This document shows, piece by piece, positions 1 to 8,318 of a DNA stretch of 39,328 nucleotides. Under the pieces are notes generated by a model. That model was not told the DNA's origin, did no database searches, and was given only the letters and a program-made list of their open reading frames with translations. The stretch covers positions 1-39,328 of the forward strand of contig NZ_JAKRFD010000021.1 of the NCBI RefSeq assembly GCF_022348185.1. The letters run 5' to 3'. Source of the DNA: Epibacterium sp. Ofav1-8. GTDB lineage: Bacteria > Pseudomonadota > Alphaproteobacteria > Rhodobacterales > Rhodobacteraceae. Position 1 is the stretch's first letter, and every line of letters starts with the position of its first letter. Position numbers and translations under genes: made by a program.

Positions 1-127
1 CCGCATGAGATGGTCACCCACGGGAGCCCACCGCGTGGCTGTTGTCCGCGCCGCCGTTCTCGACGGTCGGCTAACCGGAGCCTACCAAAGAGCAGCCGCA
101 TGACCCCCAAGTTTTGCCCACTCCCAA

Positions 128-729
128 TCGATCTTCTCCGAAGGGGAAGAGGCGGCATGCCGTCGGTTCTGCCAACTGCGCTGGCCGGAGACCGATGGCG
201 AGCCGATCTGCCCTGCATGCGGATGTGTTGATGTTTTCGACCTGACGACCACGCGCGGTTTCAAGTGCGCGGCCTGCCATCGGCAATTCAGCGTAACGTC
301 AGGCACGATCTTCGCCTCCCGGAAGCTCGCCTTCCTCGATCTCCTGGGCGCGATCTGTCTGTTCGTGAACGCGGCGAAGGGACTGTCCGCGGTTCAGATT
401 TCACGTGATCTGGATGTGCAGCACAAGACGGCATTCGTGCTCATGCACAAGCTCAGGGAGGCAATGAAGGCGGAGACCCGGGATGCCCGCCTGGACGGCG
501 AGGTCGAGGTTTATGGCGCGGCGTTCGGTGGCCATGTCCGGCCTGCCAATTTAAAGGAGGAGCGTGTCAACAGGCGGCGGCGCGTCAACCGGAGTGGGAA
601 GCGCCGGGTGGTTGTCGTGCTCCGCCAGCGTGGCGACCGAACGGTGACGAGAACCTTTCTTCGGGAGGCGCAGGGCGTCGAGTTTGCAAGGGAAAGGATC
701 GCCCCAGACACCGTTGTCTCGGCCGATGA
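128..729 (+). pseudogene. IS1595-family transposase remnant
   Basis: This is the N-terminal two thirds of an IS1595-type (ISXO2-like) transposase. Reading through from about 128 gives a zinc-ribbon with CRFC, CPAC and CAAC pairs, then the stretch SVTSGTIFASRKLAF typical of the family, a helix-turn-helix-like segment (SAVQISRDLDVQHKTAF), and the start of the DDE domain. The family motif around the first catalytic Asp (normally EVDGAYFGG or EIDGAYFGG) reads EVYGAAFGG here, so the Asp is replaced by Tyr. No start codon is available in frame near the N-terminus, and the protein stops at ...VSADEV, where it runs into IS5-type sequence. It cannot encode an active transposase. Family assignment rests on motif recognition. 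Confidence 0.8.
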
Positions 730-938
730 AGTCGCGTAGAAACAAAGATGAACTGCGTCAAACTCCTTGGCCATGGCCTCATGGCTCGTGACTTTGACTC
801 ACAGGTCGCTGTGCTCCAGGTCCGGATCGCGGTGCTCGACCGCTACACCGCTCTTGGCATACCCGTCACAAAGCCCGCAAAATAAGTCCGTCCGGGAAAG
901 GTGAAGTCCGTTCACACACCGATGTGCACAACAAGGCT
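730..938 (+). pseudogene. IS5-family transposase C-terminal remnant with right end
   Basis: In the frame starting at 730 the translation contains ETKMNCVKLLGHGLMARDF and ends ...ALGIPVTKPAK at a TAA at 883-885. It is closely similar to the last ~50 residues of the intact IS5-family transposase at 14328-15260 (ETKINCVKLLGQRLMSRDF ... ALGIPVT), including the catalytic Glu in VETK. Downstream, near 921-938, GATGTGCACAACAAGGCT resembles the IS903-type terminal inverted repeat seen at 15297-15314. The remnant is fused directly to the broken IS1595 transposase, so the left part of this IS is gone. It is not functional. Confidence 0.8.
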
Positions 939-1024
939 GGGTCGCACGCTCCAAGGCGCACACGCTCGACTGGTCGACTTTTGCTCCGCCGTTGACAATC
1001 TGACCCTCCTTTATGTTGCCAGTC

Positions 1025-1483
1025 TCAGACTGGGGTCGATGTCCAGGGTTTGGTTTTTTGCAGGATGATGTCGCTCCGGATGTCGGCCACTCCTTGCAGC
1101 GATGCGATTTTTTTGACCAGCAGCGTGTGAGTGGACAGATTCGGCGCGGCCGTATGCGCGATAAAATCCATGACACCGGCCACCAAAAAGCAGGACAACA
1201 CCTCGGGGATGCGCGCGATGGCCTGTTCAAACGGAGCAGTGATGTCGTTGCCGTGCTTTTCAAGCCTAATGCTGACCATCGCTTCGATGTGTAGGCCCAC
1301 GCGAGACGGGTCGACCAGCAGCAGCTCTCCGGAGACTACGCCTGTATCATGCAAGCGCTTGACGCGTCTCAGGCAGGGCGTAGGTGACAGGCCAACCCGT
1401 TCTGACAGCGCGGCATTCGACAGCCGGGGGTCTTTTTGCAACTCTGTCAAAATTCGGCGGTCCGCATCGTCTATTGTGTACAT
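1025..1483 (-). CDS. Lrp/AsnC-family transcriptional regulator
   Basis: The 152-residue protein has the Lrp/AsnC layout: an N-terminal helix-turn-helix (DDADRRILTELQKDPRLSN followed by SERVGLSPTPCLRRVKRL) and a C-terminal ligand-binding (RAM) domain with FLVAGVMDFIAHTAAPN in place of the usual VTGxxDYLLxV. Length is normal for the family. It is divergent from the dioxygenase/racemase/ABC operon that starts at 1632, with 148 bp between the two start codons. Lrp-type regulators commonly control adjacent amino-acid metabolism or transport genes and are usually amino-acid responsive, so it is the best candidate for local regulator of that operon (inference). The ligand cannot be read from the sequence. 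Confidence 0.93.
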   Translation of the reverse strand: MYTIDDADRRILTELQKDPRLSNAALSERVGLSPTPCLRRVKRLHDTGVVSGELLLVDPSRVGLHIEAMVSIRLEKHGNDITAPFEQAIARIPEVLSCFLVAGVMDFIAHTAAPNLSTHTLLVKKIASLQGVADIRSDIILQKTKPWTSTPV

Positions 1484-1484
1484 G

Positions 1485-1533
1485 TTAGCATATCCTGTCT
1501 GAAGTTTTGGAAGATTATGACTGAATATGCTAA
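1485..1533. promoter_or_regulatory. Inverted repeat in the lrp/dioxygenase divergent intergenic region
   Basis: TTAGCATAT at 1485-1493 is matched by its exact reverse complement ATATGCTAA at 1525-1533, the arms being separated by 31 bp. The left arm abuts the lrp start codon (complement of 1481-1483). The centre-to-centre spacing is about four helical turns, so two dimers could bind the same face. A role as operator for the divergent Lrp-type regulator is inferred from position only. Confidence 0.45.
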
Positions 1534-1561
1534 AGAATCGTATTATTGAAGTAAATTATGA

Positions 1562-1578
1562 ATGAAATTGGATTTCAT
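1562..1578. promoter_or_regulatory. Palindrome upstream of dioxygenase operon, putative Lrp-type site
   Basis: ATGAAATTGGATTTCAT is a perfect 7-bp inverted repeat with a 3-bp spacer. It lies in an AT-rich patch 54 bp upstream of the operon's first start codon and facing the Lrp-type gene. The shape (about 15-17 bp, AT-rich, dyad) fits the usual Lrp/AsnC site. It could equally bind another regulator. Confidence 0.4.
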
Positions 1579-1631
1579 CCAAGGCTATCGTGAATCCCAG
1601 GGCGTCACAGCGTTCGACAGGAGGGGTCGCG

Positions 1632-2426
1632 ATGATGACAGACGATCAGAAGGCAACATATCGGCGCGACGGATTCGTGTACTGCCCCGACCTTTTGGGC
1701 GCGGAAAACGCCCGCGCCATGCAGGACGAGGTTCAGACGATCCTCGGCAACCCCGAAGACAGCCAGCGTACCATTCTCGAGAAGGATGGGCAGACGCCAC
1801 GTACCATTCTTAATCCGCAGCTTTGGAACCCTCTTTTTGCCCGGCTGACGCGGCATCCCGATTTGCTGGACAGGGCCACGGCGCTGCTGGGCGAGGATGT
1901 TTATGCCTGGCAAATGGGCATCAACTGCAAGCAAGCGTTCAACGGCGACATCTGGTTCTGGCATCAGGACTATCCGGCCTATTTCATAGATGATCACATC
2001 CCCACACCGCGCATGGTCAATGTGCTGATCTTTTTGGATGATGTGAACCCTCACAACGGTCCTCTGATGATGGTGCCCGGGTCCCATCGCTATGAGGACA
2101 AGAACCCGCAGGCCGCGGATGAGGGCACCTCCTATACGTTCCGATATACCGACCGTGCCGTTATCGAGGCCGAGGTCCGCCGCGGGGGTATAGAGGCGCC
2201 GACAGGCCCCGCAGGCTCAGTCATCTTTATGGATGTGAACACTTTGCATGGGTCCGCCGCCAATCTGTCGCCCTGGCCGCGCCGCCTCATCACTCTGACG
2301 ATGAACGCCATTTCAAACACATCCACCACCCCCAGCGTGCGACCCCGCCACATTGTCCCCGACGACCGGGACGCCACACCGCTGCAACCTTTAAAAAGCA
2401 CATCGCTATTGGAGACCTGTGAATGA
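1632..2426 (+). CDS. Phytanoyl-CoA dioxygenase (PhyH)-family 2-oxoglutarate/Fe(II) oxygenase
   Basis: This is a 264-residue cytosolic oxygenase. From the chosen ATG at 1632 (AGGAGGGG just upstream) the iron-binding facial triad is visible as WHQDYPAY (H111, D113) and the distal His in TLHGSAAN (H206), followed by Arg 217/218, the expected 2-oxoglutarate carboxylate contact. The motif QDYPAYFIDD and the downstream MVPGSHR are typical of the PhyH/EctD branch, which hydroxylates small molecules. It is the first gene of an operon and overlaps the racemase-like gene by 4 bp (ATGA). The substrate is unknown; the racemase and amino-acid-type importer suggest an amino-acid derivative (inference). A second ATG at 1635 is an equally good start. 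Confidence 0.88.
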   Translation: MMTDDQKATYRRDGFVYCPDLLGAENARAMQDEVQTILGNPEDSQRTILEKDGQTPRTILNPQLWNPLFARLTRHPDLLDRATALLGEDVYAWQMGINCKQAFNGDIWFWHQDYPAYFIDDHIPTPRMVNVLIFLDDVNPHNGPLMMVPGSHRYEDKNPQAADEGTSYTFRYTDRAVIEAEVRRGGIEAPTGPAGSVIFMDVNTLHGSAANLSPWPRRLITLTMNAISNTSTTPSVRPRHIVPDDRDATPLQPLKSTSLLETCE

Positions 2427-3592
2427 ACAAGCCCGCATTCGACCCAAAAGATCAACGCGCCCGTTTGGATGCCCGGCCGGTCTGGGCCGAGATCGATTTA
2501 GATGCGATCACCCGGAACGTGGCCCGCGTCAGGGAAATGGCCCCTGAAGGCACACGCCTGATCGTGCCGATCAAGGCCAATGCGTATGGCCTTGGTGCAG
2601 TAGAGATCACGCGCCATCTGGCGGGGCTAGACGTTGACGGGATCGCCACGGCGGACGTGGATACAGCGCTGGCTATCCGCGCGGCGGGGATCGACCTGCG
2701 CATTCTAGTCTATGGCGCGCAATTGCCCGAAGGTAATGACCGGCTGGTGGCGAATGATCTGACGCCCACGGTCTATGATGCGGGTGGCGTGGCGGCTCTA
2801 GCGGCCCTGGCCAAGTGTCTGGATCGCGTCATCCCTGTGCACATGAAGGTCGATGCAGGGCTCGGCCGGTTGGGTGTCCGATTGGACGATGCCTGTGCTT
2901 TGGCGGTGGAGATTGAAGACACGACCGGGCTTTACCTTGAGGGCGTCTATACGCATATCCCCTATGCCGATCCGGCCAAGGCCGACTGGTCGCAGCGGCG
3001 GCTCAACGCTTTTGCCGATGTGGTGACAAAGATCGAGGCGCAAATCGGCCGGTCCATCGACTTTGCTCAAGCCGCGGCCAGCTCGGTCATGCTGGGCGGT
3101 TTTCCTGATCCTCTTAATACAGTTTCGCCGGGGCATCTGGTCTTTGGTCTGCCCCCCATTGCAGGCATCGATATTCTCGATCACGGGTTCACGCCCGCGC
3201 TCAGGGCGCTGAAAACACGCATTATCCACATCAATCATCGCTGGCCAGGGGATGATCTGCCTACACCTGTGGCCGAAGGCGCGGGCATTGATACCGCGGT
3301 GGTGCTGTACGGGATGGCCAATGGCTATGCCTCTGCCGCGGAGGGACGGACGTCGGTCATGTTGTGCCGGGGGCAGGAATGCCCTGTATTGGGCGTGTCT
3401 GCTGAATACACGATCCTCGATATCTCTGCCTGCGCCGATGCGAGCGTCGGGGACGAGGTCACGATCATTGGCGCTGACGGCGCGCAGCAGGTGCGCACCG
3501 AACAGGTGGCGGCCGATCTGGGCGCGCCAAGTGCCGCATACTGGATGGTTGGCCTGCGCGATCTGCCGCGCTTCTACCTCAGCGAAGAGTAG
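2423..3592 (+). CDS. Alanine racemase-family PLP enzyme
   Basis: The 389-residue protein is a fold-type III PLP enzyme of the alanine racemase family. It has the PLP-lysine motif IVPIKANAYGLG (K51), the first-barrel stretch HMKVDAGLGRLGV, and a C-terminal beta domain with YGMANGYASAAEG where the family carries its second catalytic base Tyr, and EYTILDIS where it normally reads MDQxxVDV. These departures from the housekeeping Alr consensus (IK for VK, LYGMANGY for GYADGY) suggest a dedicated amino-acid racemase or a related PLP enzyme rather than the cell-wall enzyme. It overlaps the upstream oxygenase by 4 bp and precedes an ABC importer, so a shared substrate is likely (inference). Confidence 0.85.
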   Translation: MNKPAFDPKDQRARLDARPVWAEIDLDAITRNVARVREMAPEGTRLIVPIKANAYGLGAVEITRHLAGLDVDGIATADVDTALAIRAAGIDLRILVYGAQLPEGNDRLVANDLTPTVYDAGGVAALAALAKCLDRVIPVHMKVDAGLGRLGVRLDDACALAVEIEDTTGLYLEGVYTHIPYADPAKADWSQRRLNAFADVVTKIEAQIGRSIDFAQAAASSVMLGGFPDPLNTVSPGHLVFGLPPIAGIDILDHGFTPALRALKTRIIHINHRWPGDDLPTPVAEGAGIDTAVVLYGMANGYASAAEGRTSVMLCRGQECPVLGVSAEYTILDISACADASVGDEVTIIGADGAQQVRTEQVAADLGAPSAAYWMVGLRDLPRFYLSEE

Positions 3593-3655
3593 ACCACCCT
3601 TGACCAGAATGGCAGAGACTGGATTAACACGATCAAAAACAGGGAGTTAATGACA

Positions 3656-4612
3656 ATGAGAAGCACAATTCTATCCGGGGTGATGGCCCTTTGTGCCGCT
3701 GGCACTGCCTGGGCCGATGATGCGCCGCTGGTCGCCTTTACCGCCATCGTGGAACATCCCGCGCTGGACGCGACGCGCGATTGCGCGATCGAGGAACTTG
3801 CCCGTCAGGGCTTTGTGAAAGGTGAGACGCTGCGCACCGAATACGAAAGCGCCCAGGGTCTGGTGGTCAATGCCGCGCAAATCGCCAACCGGTTTGTAGG
3901 GATGAAGCCGGCCGTGATCGTGGCGGCCTCGACCCCATCGTCGCAGTCGGTTCTGGCCGCGACAGAGGAGATCCCCATCGTCTTTAGCGCCGTGACAGAT
4001 CCAGTTGCCGCCGGTCTGGTGGCCGATCCGGCCAATCCGGGCGCCAACATCACCGGTGTCACCGATCTGTCGCCGGTTGACCGCCATTTTGAACTGGCGA
4101 TGCAGGTGGTGCCCGACCTCAAGAAACTGGGCGTGGTCTATAACCCGGGCGAGGCAAGTTCCGTGGCGTTGATCGACGTGATCCGTGCCGAAGCGGAAAA
4201 GACCGGGCTGGAACTAGTCGAAGCCGCGGCTGTCCGCACAGCCGATCTGGGGGCAGCCGTGGAACGCATGGTGGGTCAGGTCGACGCGATCTACGTGATG
4301 ACCGATAACACCGTTGCTAGCGGGCTTGAGGCCCTGACAGCGGTGGCCAATGAAAACGGCATCCCCACCATCGGCGGTGAGGCCTCCTATGCCGAACGCG
4401 GTGTGATGGTGGCGCAGGGCTTCAGCTATTGCGACATCGGCACCCTGACCGGCGAGATGGTGGCGCGCATCCTGAACGGCGAAAACCCCGGCGACATCCC
4501 CGTGGGCCGCAGCCCGCTGGTGGAATACGGTGTCAACCTCGGCTCCGCCAGTGACGTGGGCATCACCCTGCCTGAAGATATCGTCGCTCAGGCGCGTTTC
4601 CGCGGAGAATAA
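3656..4612 (+). CDS. ABC transporter substrate-binding protein, TrpX-like
   Basis: This is a periplasmic binding protein of the ABC_sub_bind family (PF04392), about 318 residues. It has a signal peptide ending near GTAWADDAP and the family's recognisable core AQIANRFVGMKPAVIVAASTP and GVTDLSPVDRHFELA. Two ATGs are possible; the second at 3656 has the better distance (8 bp) from the GGAG at 3642-3645, the first at 3650 being too close. It is followed 7 bp later by the permease and then the ATPase, giving a complete importer. The family includes tryptophan/tyrosine-type binding proteins. With a racemase-like enzyme and an Lrp-type regulator next door an amino-acid-like ligand is plausible but not shown. 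Confidence 0.88.
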   Translation: MRSTILSGVMALCAAGTAWADDAPLVAFTAIVEHPALDATRDCAIEELARQGFVKGETLRTEYESAQGLVVNAAQIANRFVGMKPAVIVAASTPSSQSVLAATEEIPIVFSAVTDPVAAGLVADPANPGANITGVTDLSPVDRHFELAMQVVPDLKKLGVVYNPGEASSVALIDVIRAEAEKTGLELVEAAAVRTADLGAAVERMVGQVDAIYVMTDNTVASGLEALTAVANENGIPTIGGEASYAERGVMVAQGFSYCDIGTLTGEMVARILNGENPGDIPVGRSPLVEYGVNLGSASDVGITLPEDIVAQARFRGE

Positions 4613-4619
4613 CAGCGTG

Positions 4620-5555
4620 ATGACAACCTTCGCTCTCTTGGGTGCCCTTCAGATCGGGCTGATCTACGGCCTTGTGGCGACGGGCACCCTGCTGTCGTTC
4701 CGGATGCTCAACTTCCCCGACCTCACCCCCGACGGTAGCTTCCCCCTGGGCGCGGCTGTCGGCGCGGTGATGATCATCGGCGGTGGTGATCCTGTGCTAG
4801 CGCTCTGCGCGGGGACCGCCGCGGGAGCGCTGGCTGGCCTCTTGACCGCGCTCCTCAGCGAAAGGCTGGGCGTTCTGAACATCCTTGCGGGCATCCTCAC
4901 GATGACCGCCCTTTATTCCATCAACATCCGCATCATGGGCCAGCCCAATGTCGCATTGCTGGGCCAGGAAACGACCATTCACTGGTTGCGCGAAACCTTT
5001 TCGCTGAGCGGGCAAATGGCCAAGACGGTCTTTTCTCTCGTGGTCGTTGCCTTGATGGTTGGGCTTATGGCGCGGATCATCGTGTCGCGCTATGGGCTGA
5101 GCCTGCGGGCCACGGGGATCAATCCGCGGATGAGTGCCGCCAATGGCATTGGCCCTTCCAGCCGCATCTATGTCGGGCTGGCCATCGCAAATGGTTTGTG
5201 CGGACTGGCAGGCGCCATGTTCGCCCAAGTCTACAGCTTTGCAGATGTCACCATGGGCGTGGGCACGATCATCGTGGGTCTGGCCGCCGTCTTCATTGGT
5301 GAGGCGCTGATCCGCACCGCCAATCCTGTTTTCGCCATTCTGGCTTGTGTGCTGGGCGCGGTGGTGTACCGGCTGGCCCTTGCGCTGGCGCTGGAAAGCG
5401 ATGCGATCGGGCTGACTACATCGGATCTCAACCTGTTGACCGCCACTATCGTGACTCTGGCCTTTGTCATTCCCCGCATTAGCAAGTCCGCCTGGCCGTT
5501 CCGCCGCGCGGGGCTAGCGCAAAAGTCACGTACGCAAAAGGAAGCCGCACGATGA
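4620..5555 (+). CDS. ABC transporter permease, TrpY-like
   Basis: This is an integral membrane permease of about 311 residues with the N-terminal pattern seen in permeases paired with ABC_sub_bind proteins (ALQIGLIYGLVATGTLLSFR, then FPDLTPDGSFPLGAA). Several hydrophobic segments and the cytoplasmic loop SLRATGINPRMSAANGI, which should contact the ATPase, are visible. The start is ATG 4620 or the adjacent in-frame GTG 4617; GGAG at 4604-4607 fits either. The C-terminus is Lys/Arg-rich and overlaps the ATPase gene by 4 bp, indicating translational coupling. Confidence 0.9.
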   Translation: MTTFALLGALQIGLIYGLVATGTLLSFRMLNFPDLTPDGSFPLGAAVGAVMIIGGGDPVLALCAGTAAGALAGLLTALLSERLGVLNILAGILTMTALYSINIRIMGQPNVALLGQETTIHWLRETFSLSGQMAKTVFSLVVVALMVGLMARIIVSRYGLSLRATGINPRMSAANGIGPSSRIYVGLAIANGLCGLAGAMFAQVYSFADVTMGVGTIIVGLAAVFIGEALIRTANPVFAILACVLGAVVYRLALALALESDAIGLTTSDLNLLTATIVTLAFVIPRISKSAWPFRRAGLAQKSRTQKEAAR

Positions 5556-6343
5556 TATCCATCAAAAACATTGAGGTCGTCTTTGGCGCGGGTGGACCAA
5601 ATGAAAACCGCGCATTACAGTCGGTATCGCTGGATGTGCCGACCTCGCAATTCCTGACGGTCATCGGGTCGAACGGGGCAGGCAAATCCACGCTGCTGAA
5701 CGCAGTTGCAGGAACCGTAGCCGCCACGTCGGGCGATGTGGTGATAGATGGCAAGTCCGTTGTGCGCCTGCGTGAACATCAGCGCGCCACTGACATCGCC
5801 CGCGTCTTTCAGGACCCGCTGGCTGGGACCTGCGGCGCGCTGACCATCGAGGAAAACCTGGCGCTTGCCGACCGCAGGGGGCAGGCGCGCGGCTTTCGGC
5901 TGGCGTTGACTGGCAACCAGAAGGACCGCTATCGCGACAGGCTTTCCGTGCTGGGGCTTGGATTGGAGAACCGGTTGTCGGACCGCATGGACCTGTTGTC
6001 CGGCGGCCAGCGACAAGCCGTTTGCCTAATCATGGCGACGCTTGCGCCGAGCAAGGTCATTTTGCTGGATGAACACACCGCCGCGCTTGATCCGGTCATG
6101 GCCGAGCTGATTGCCGATCTGACCGAAAAGGTGGTTGAGGACTATAACCTTACCGCCCTGATGATCACCCATTCCATGGCCCAGGCGCTAAGATACGGTG
6201 ATCGTACCATAATGATGCATCGCGGACAGATTGCGCTTGACCTTGATCATAACGCGCGGGCCAACATGGACGTGCCCGACCTCGTTGCCGCTTTCTCAAC
6301 AAAGATCGGTGAAACCCTGGATCAGGACGATCTGGTGCTTTGA
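5552..6343 (+). CDS. ABC transporter ATP-binding protein, TrpZ-like
   Basis: The 263-residue ATPase has Walker A GSNGAGKST, the signature LLSGGQRQAVCL, Walker B VILLDEHTAALD and the switch His in MMITHSMAQAL. It completes the importer with the two genes before it. Start ATG 5552 overlaps the permease stop (ATGA). There is no further gene in the operon: the next ORF begins 254 bp downstream and has its own promoter-like motif. The stretch 6344-6535 shows no gene and no convincing terminator. Confidence 0.95.
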   Translation: MISIKNIEVVFGAGGPNENRALQSVSLDVPTSQFLTVIGSNGAGKSTLLNAVAGTVAATSGDVVIDGKSVVRLREHQRATDIARVFQDPLAGTCGALTIEENLALADRRGQARGFRLALTGNQKDRYRDRLSVLGLGLENRLSDRMDLLSGGQRQAVCLIMATLAPSKVILLDEHTAALDPVMAELIADLTEKVVEDYNLTALMITHSMAQALRYGDRTIMMHRGQIALDLDHNARANMDVPDLVAAFSTKIGETLDQDDLVL

Positions 6344-6535
6344 GTGCGTCTAACTACCGCTGAACTTTTATCCAGCTGCGACCGGATTCCAGTTTGTGTT
6401 TACCCCGGATGGCGCGGGTTTAACAATCGTCCGACGCGCGCAGCGAGGCATGCGATTGCGGTTTGAACTTATGGGATTGGGGGCGATCACATTATCAGAG
6501 CCGATCCAAGTATACAAAAATCTTCTCTGAGCGAT

Positions 6536-6563
6536 GGAATAAACTGTCCCGCAAGCGCGTTTT
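6536..6563 (+). promoter_or_regulatory. ECF-type promoter motif GGAATA-N16-CGTTTT upstream of GNAT gene
   Basis: GGAATA at 6536-6541 is followed after exactly 16 bp by CGTTTT at 6558-6563. The predicted transcription start, about 6570, is close upstream of the ATG at 6598. This is one of six motifs with identical -35-like element, spacer and CGT core found upstream of genes in this window. Function as a sigma-factor promoter is inferred. Confidence 0.6.
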
Positions 6564-6597
6564 CCGTCCAAACTGACATAGAACGAGAGAACGCCAC

Positions 6598-7203
6598 ATG
6601 AACGATTTCGAGCATATCGTAATCCAGCCCGATCAGACCAAAATCAGACCTGCGATCTTGCAGGATGCCCGTGTGATCGCGAGTTTTTTCTTGATCGCAT
6701 CAGATGGGATGGCTGCATACATCTGGGACAAAAGCAGGTCAGATCAGACTCCTTTGTTAGATATTGGAACAGCGCGCTACAGCCGTAGAAACACGCCATT
6801 TTCATTTGAGAATTGTGATTTACTGGAGCAGGACGGTGAGGCTATTGGAATGCTTCATTGCTTCGAGATGGAAGCAGACGGTGGCGTTGATGATGATCCA
6901 GTTCTGCAACCATATTCGCAGCTTGAAGATGCAGGCTCGCTTTATGTAGCGGGTCTGGCCATTTCGGAGTCGTTTCGCCGACGTGGCTTGGGGTACAAGC
7001 TGATGCTGCAAGCCGAAGAGAAAGCCCGGCAAATGGGCCTGTCACGGGTATCTCTTCTTTGTTTTGATCAGAATAGCGCAGCCATGTCGCTGTATCACAA
7101 GCTTGGCTATGTTGAACAAGGACGTGCCGCGGTTGTACCCACACCACAACTGAAATATCAGGACGGTGATGCCGTTCTGCTGGTCAAGGGCGTGGGGGAT
7201 TGA
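6598..7203 (+). CDS. GNAT-family N-acetyltransferase
   Basis: The 201-residue protein carries the GNAT acetyl-CoA-binding motif as SFRRRGLGYKLMLQAEEKAR, preceded by the beta4 strand SLYVAGLAISES and followed by LLCFDQNSAAMSLYHKLGYVEQGR, the usual C-terminal half. Residues 1-90 are less conserved and presumably hold substrate specificity. It acts in the cytosol, transferring acetyl from acetyl-CoA to an unknown amine. It begins 35 bp after an ECF-type promoter motif shared with the secretion locus, so it may be co-regulated with those genes. It is the first of two acetyltransferase genes; the second starts 234 bp later. Confidence 0.88.
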   Translation: MNDFEHIVIQPDQTKIRPAILQDARVIASFFLIASDGMAAYIWDKSRSDQTPLLDIGTARYSRRNTPFSFENCDLLEQDGEAIGMLHCFEMEADGGVDDDPVLQPYSQLEDAGSLYVAGLAISESFRRRGLGYKLMLQAEEKARQMGLSRVSLLCFDQNSAAMSLYHKLGYVEQGRAAVVPTPQLKYQDGDAVLLVKGVGD

Positions 7204-7437
7204 ACGCTGCATAGTTCAGAAACCCGAAAAAATATGCGCGGTTCGAAATGATGAACTGCGCGCAAATCCGTCGACCGGTATATGAAACCATAGTTGGCGG
7301 TCGCTCGACCTTCCAGCCAGTTTGGGTATGATTTTCGCGATTTCTCGGGCAAAAGGTTGTCATGCACGACTGTGGTAATGCATCTTTGTCGAGCGATGGA
7401 GGAGAACAAGCCCAAGCAAAAATTCGGAGAAGTCTAG

Positions 7438-8007
7438 ATGGCCCTGACGGAACTGGAAAAAATGCAGGCCGGGGAATGGTATACCTGTCTGGATGCAGAG
7501 CTGGAGCAGCATCGGATGGTGGCCCGGCGGGCGGTTCATGAACATGGGCTTCTGAATCCTGACAGGCGCGGGTCGGTTGGCCCAGGTCTGGCTGCGCTTT
7601 TTTCCTGTCTTGGGGAAGATACATACATCGAAGCGCCCTTCCATTGCGCCTATGGGTTCAACATAGAAATAGGCGCTTGCGTATACATCAACGCCGGTTG
7701 CACCATCCTTGACAGCGGCAGCGTCAGAATTGGCACCGGCACTCTTTTGGGACCCAACGTGCAGATTTACTGTGCCGAGCATCATCACGACGCGAAAAAA
7801 AGGGCCGCTGGATTGGAAATCGCGCGCCCGGTTGACATTGGAAAAGACGTTTGGATCGGCGGCAACGCTGTCATTCTGCCGGGGGTTTCGATAGGTGACG
7901 GAACGATTGTCGGTGCGGGCAGCGTTGTTACCCGCGATGTCGCGCCCAGTGCGACTGTGGTTGGCAATCCGGCAACTGCACCGAGCGGTTCGAAAACGGG
8001 TCAGTGA
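7438..8007 (+). CDS. Hexapeptide-repeat sugar O-acetyltransferase (Maa/LacA/NodL-like)
   Basis: The 189-residue protein is a left-handed beta-helix acetyltransferase of the maltose/galactoside O-acetyltransferase group. The N-terminus (EKMQAGEWYTCLDAEL) matches the Maa/LacA/NodL cap. The family signature appears as APFHCAYGFNIEIGACVYINAGCTILD, with the catalytic His in CAEHHHD. Hexapeptide turns IGKDVWIGGNAVILPGVSIG and GAGSVVTRDV lead to GNPA near the end. GGAG lies 8 bp upstream of the ATG. It probably acetylates a sugar or oligosaccharide; the substrate is unknown. The 234-bp gap before it holds no clear gene or promoter motif, so transcription from the GNAT gene is possible. Confidence 0.9.
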   Translation: MALTELEKMQAGEWYTCLDAELEQHRMVARRAVHEHGLLNPDRRGSVGPGLAALFSCLGEDTYIEAPFHCAYGFNIEIGACVYINAGCTILDSGSVRIGTGTLLGPNVQIYCAEHHHDAKKRAAGLEIARPVDIGKDVWIGGNAVILPGVSIGDGTIVGAGSVVTRDVAPSATVVGNPATAPSGSKTGQ

Positions 8008-8250
8008 ATGGGGTCTCGCCACTTACACCGCGACAATTCAGGGCGGTCATCATGGAAACTGGTTTTGACAGTGTGACGTAGCACCCCCGGCACGAAATCA
8101 ATTGCATCGGAAATGCGCGCGTATGCGCCATGGTGGTCGGGTGGAGGCCCGGCGCAGTGACGAAACTCTGCCTGAACGCTTTTGTTTTGGTCACTTCAAG
8201 GTGCGGGTTGGCGACCCCAAAAGCCCAGGTGAAAAAATCGCTTAACCGAA

Positions 8251-8278
8251 GGAATATCGCCGCGGGCTGGCGCGTACT
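8251..8278 (+). promoter_or_regulatory. ECF-type promoter motif GGAATA-N16-CGTACT upstream of NGxxx-repeat gene
   Basis: GGAATA at 8251-8256 and CGTACT at 8273-8278 are separated by 16 bp, identical in layout to the five other motifs in the window. The predicted start of transcription, about 8285, leaves a leader of roughly 35 nt before the ATG at 8319, which has its own AAAGGA. The rest of the 8008-8318 intergenic region (311 bp) shows no gene I can support. Confidence 0.62.
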
Positions 8279-8318
8279 CATATCACCAACGACAGACGTG
8301 AATTCGAAAGGAAACAAA

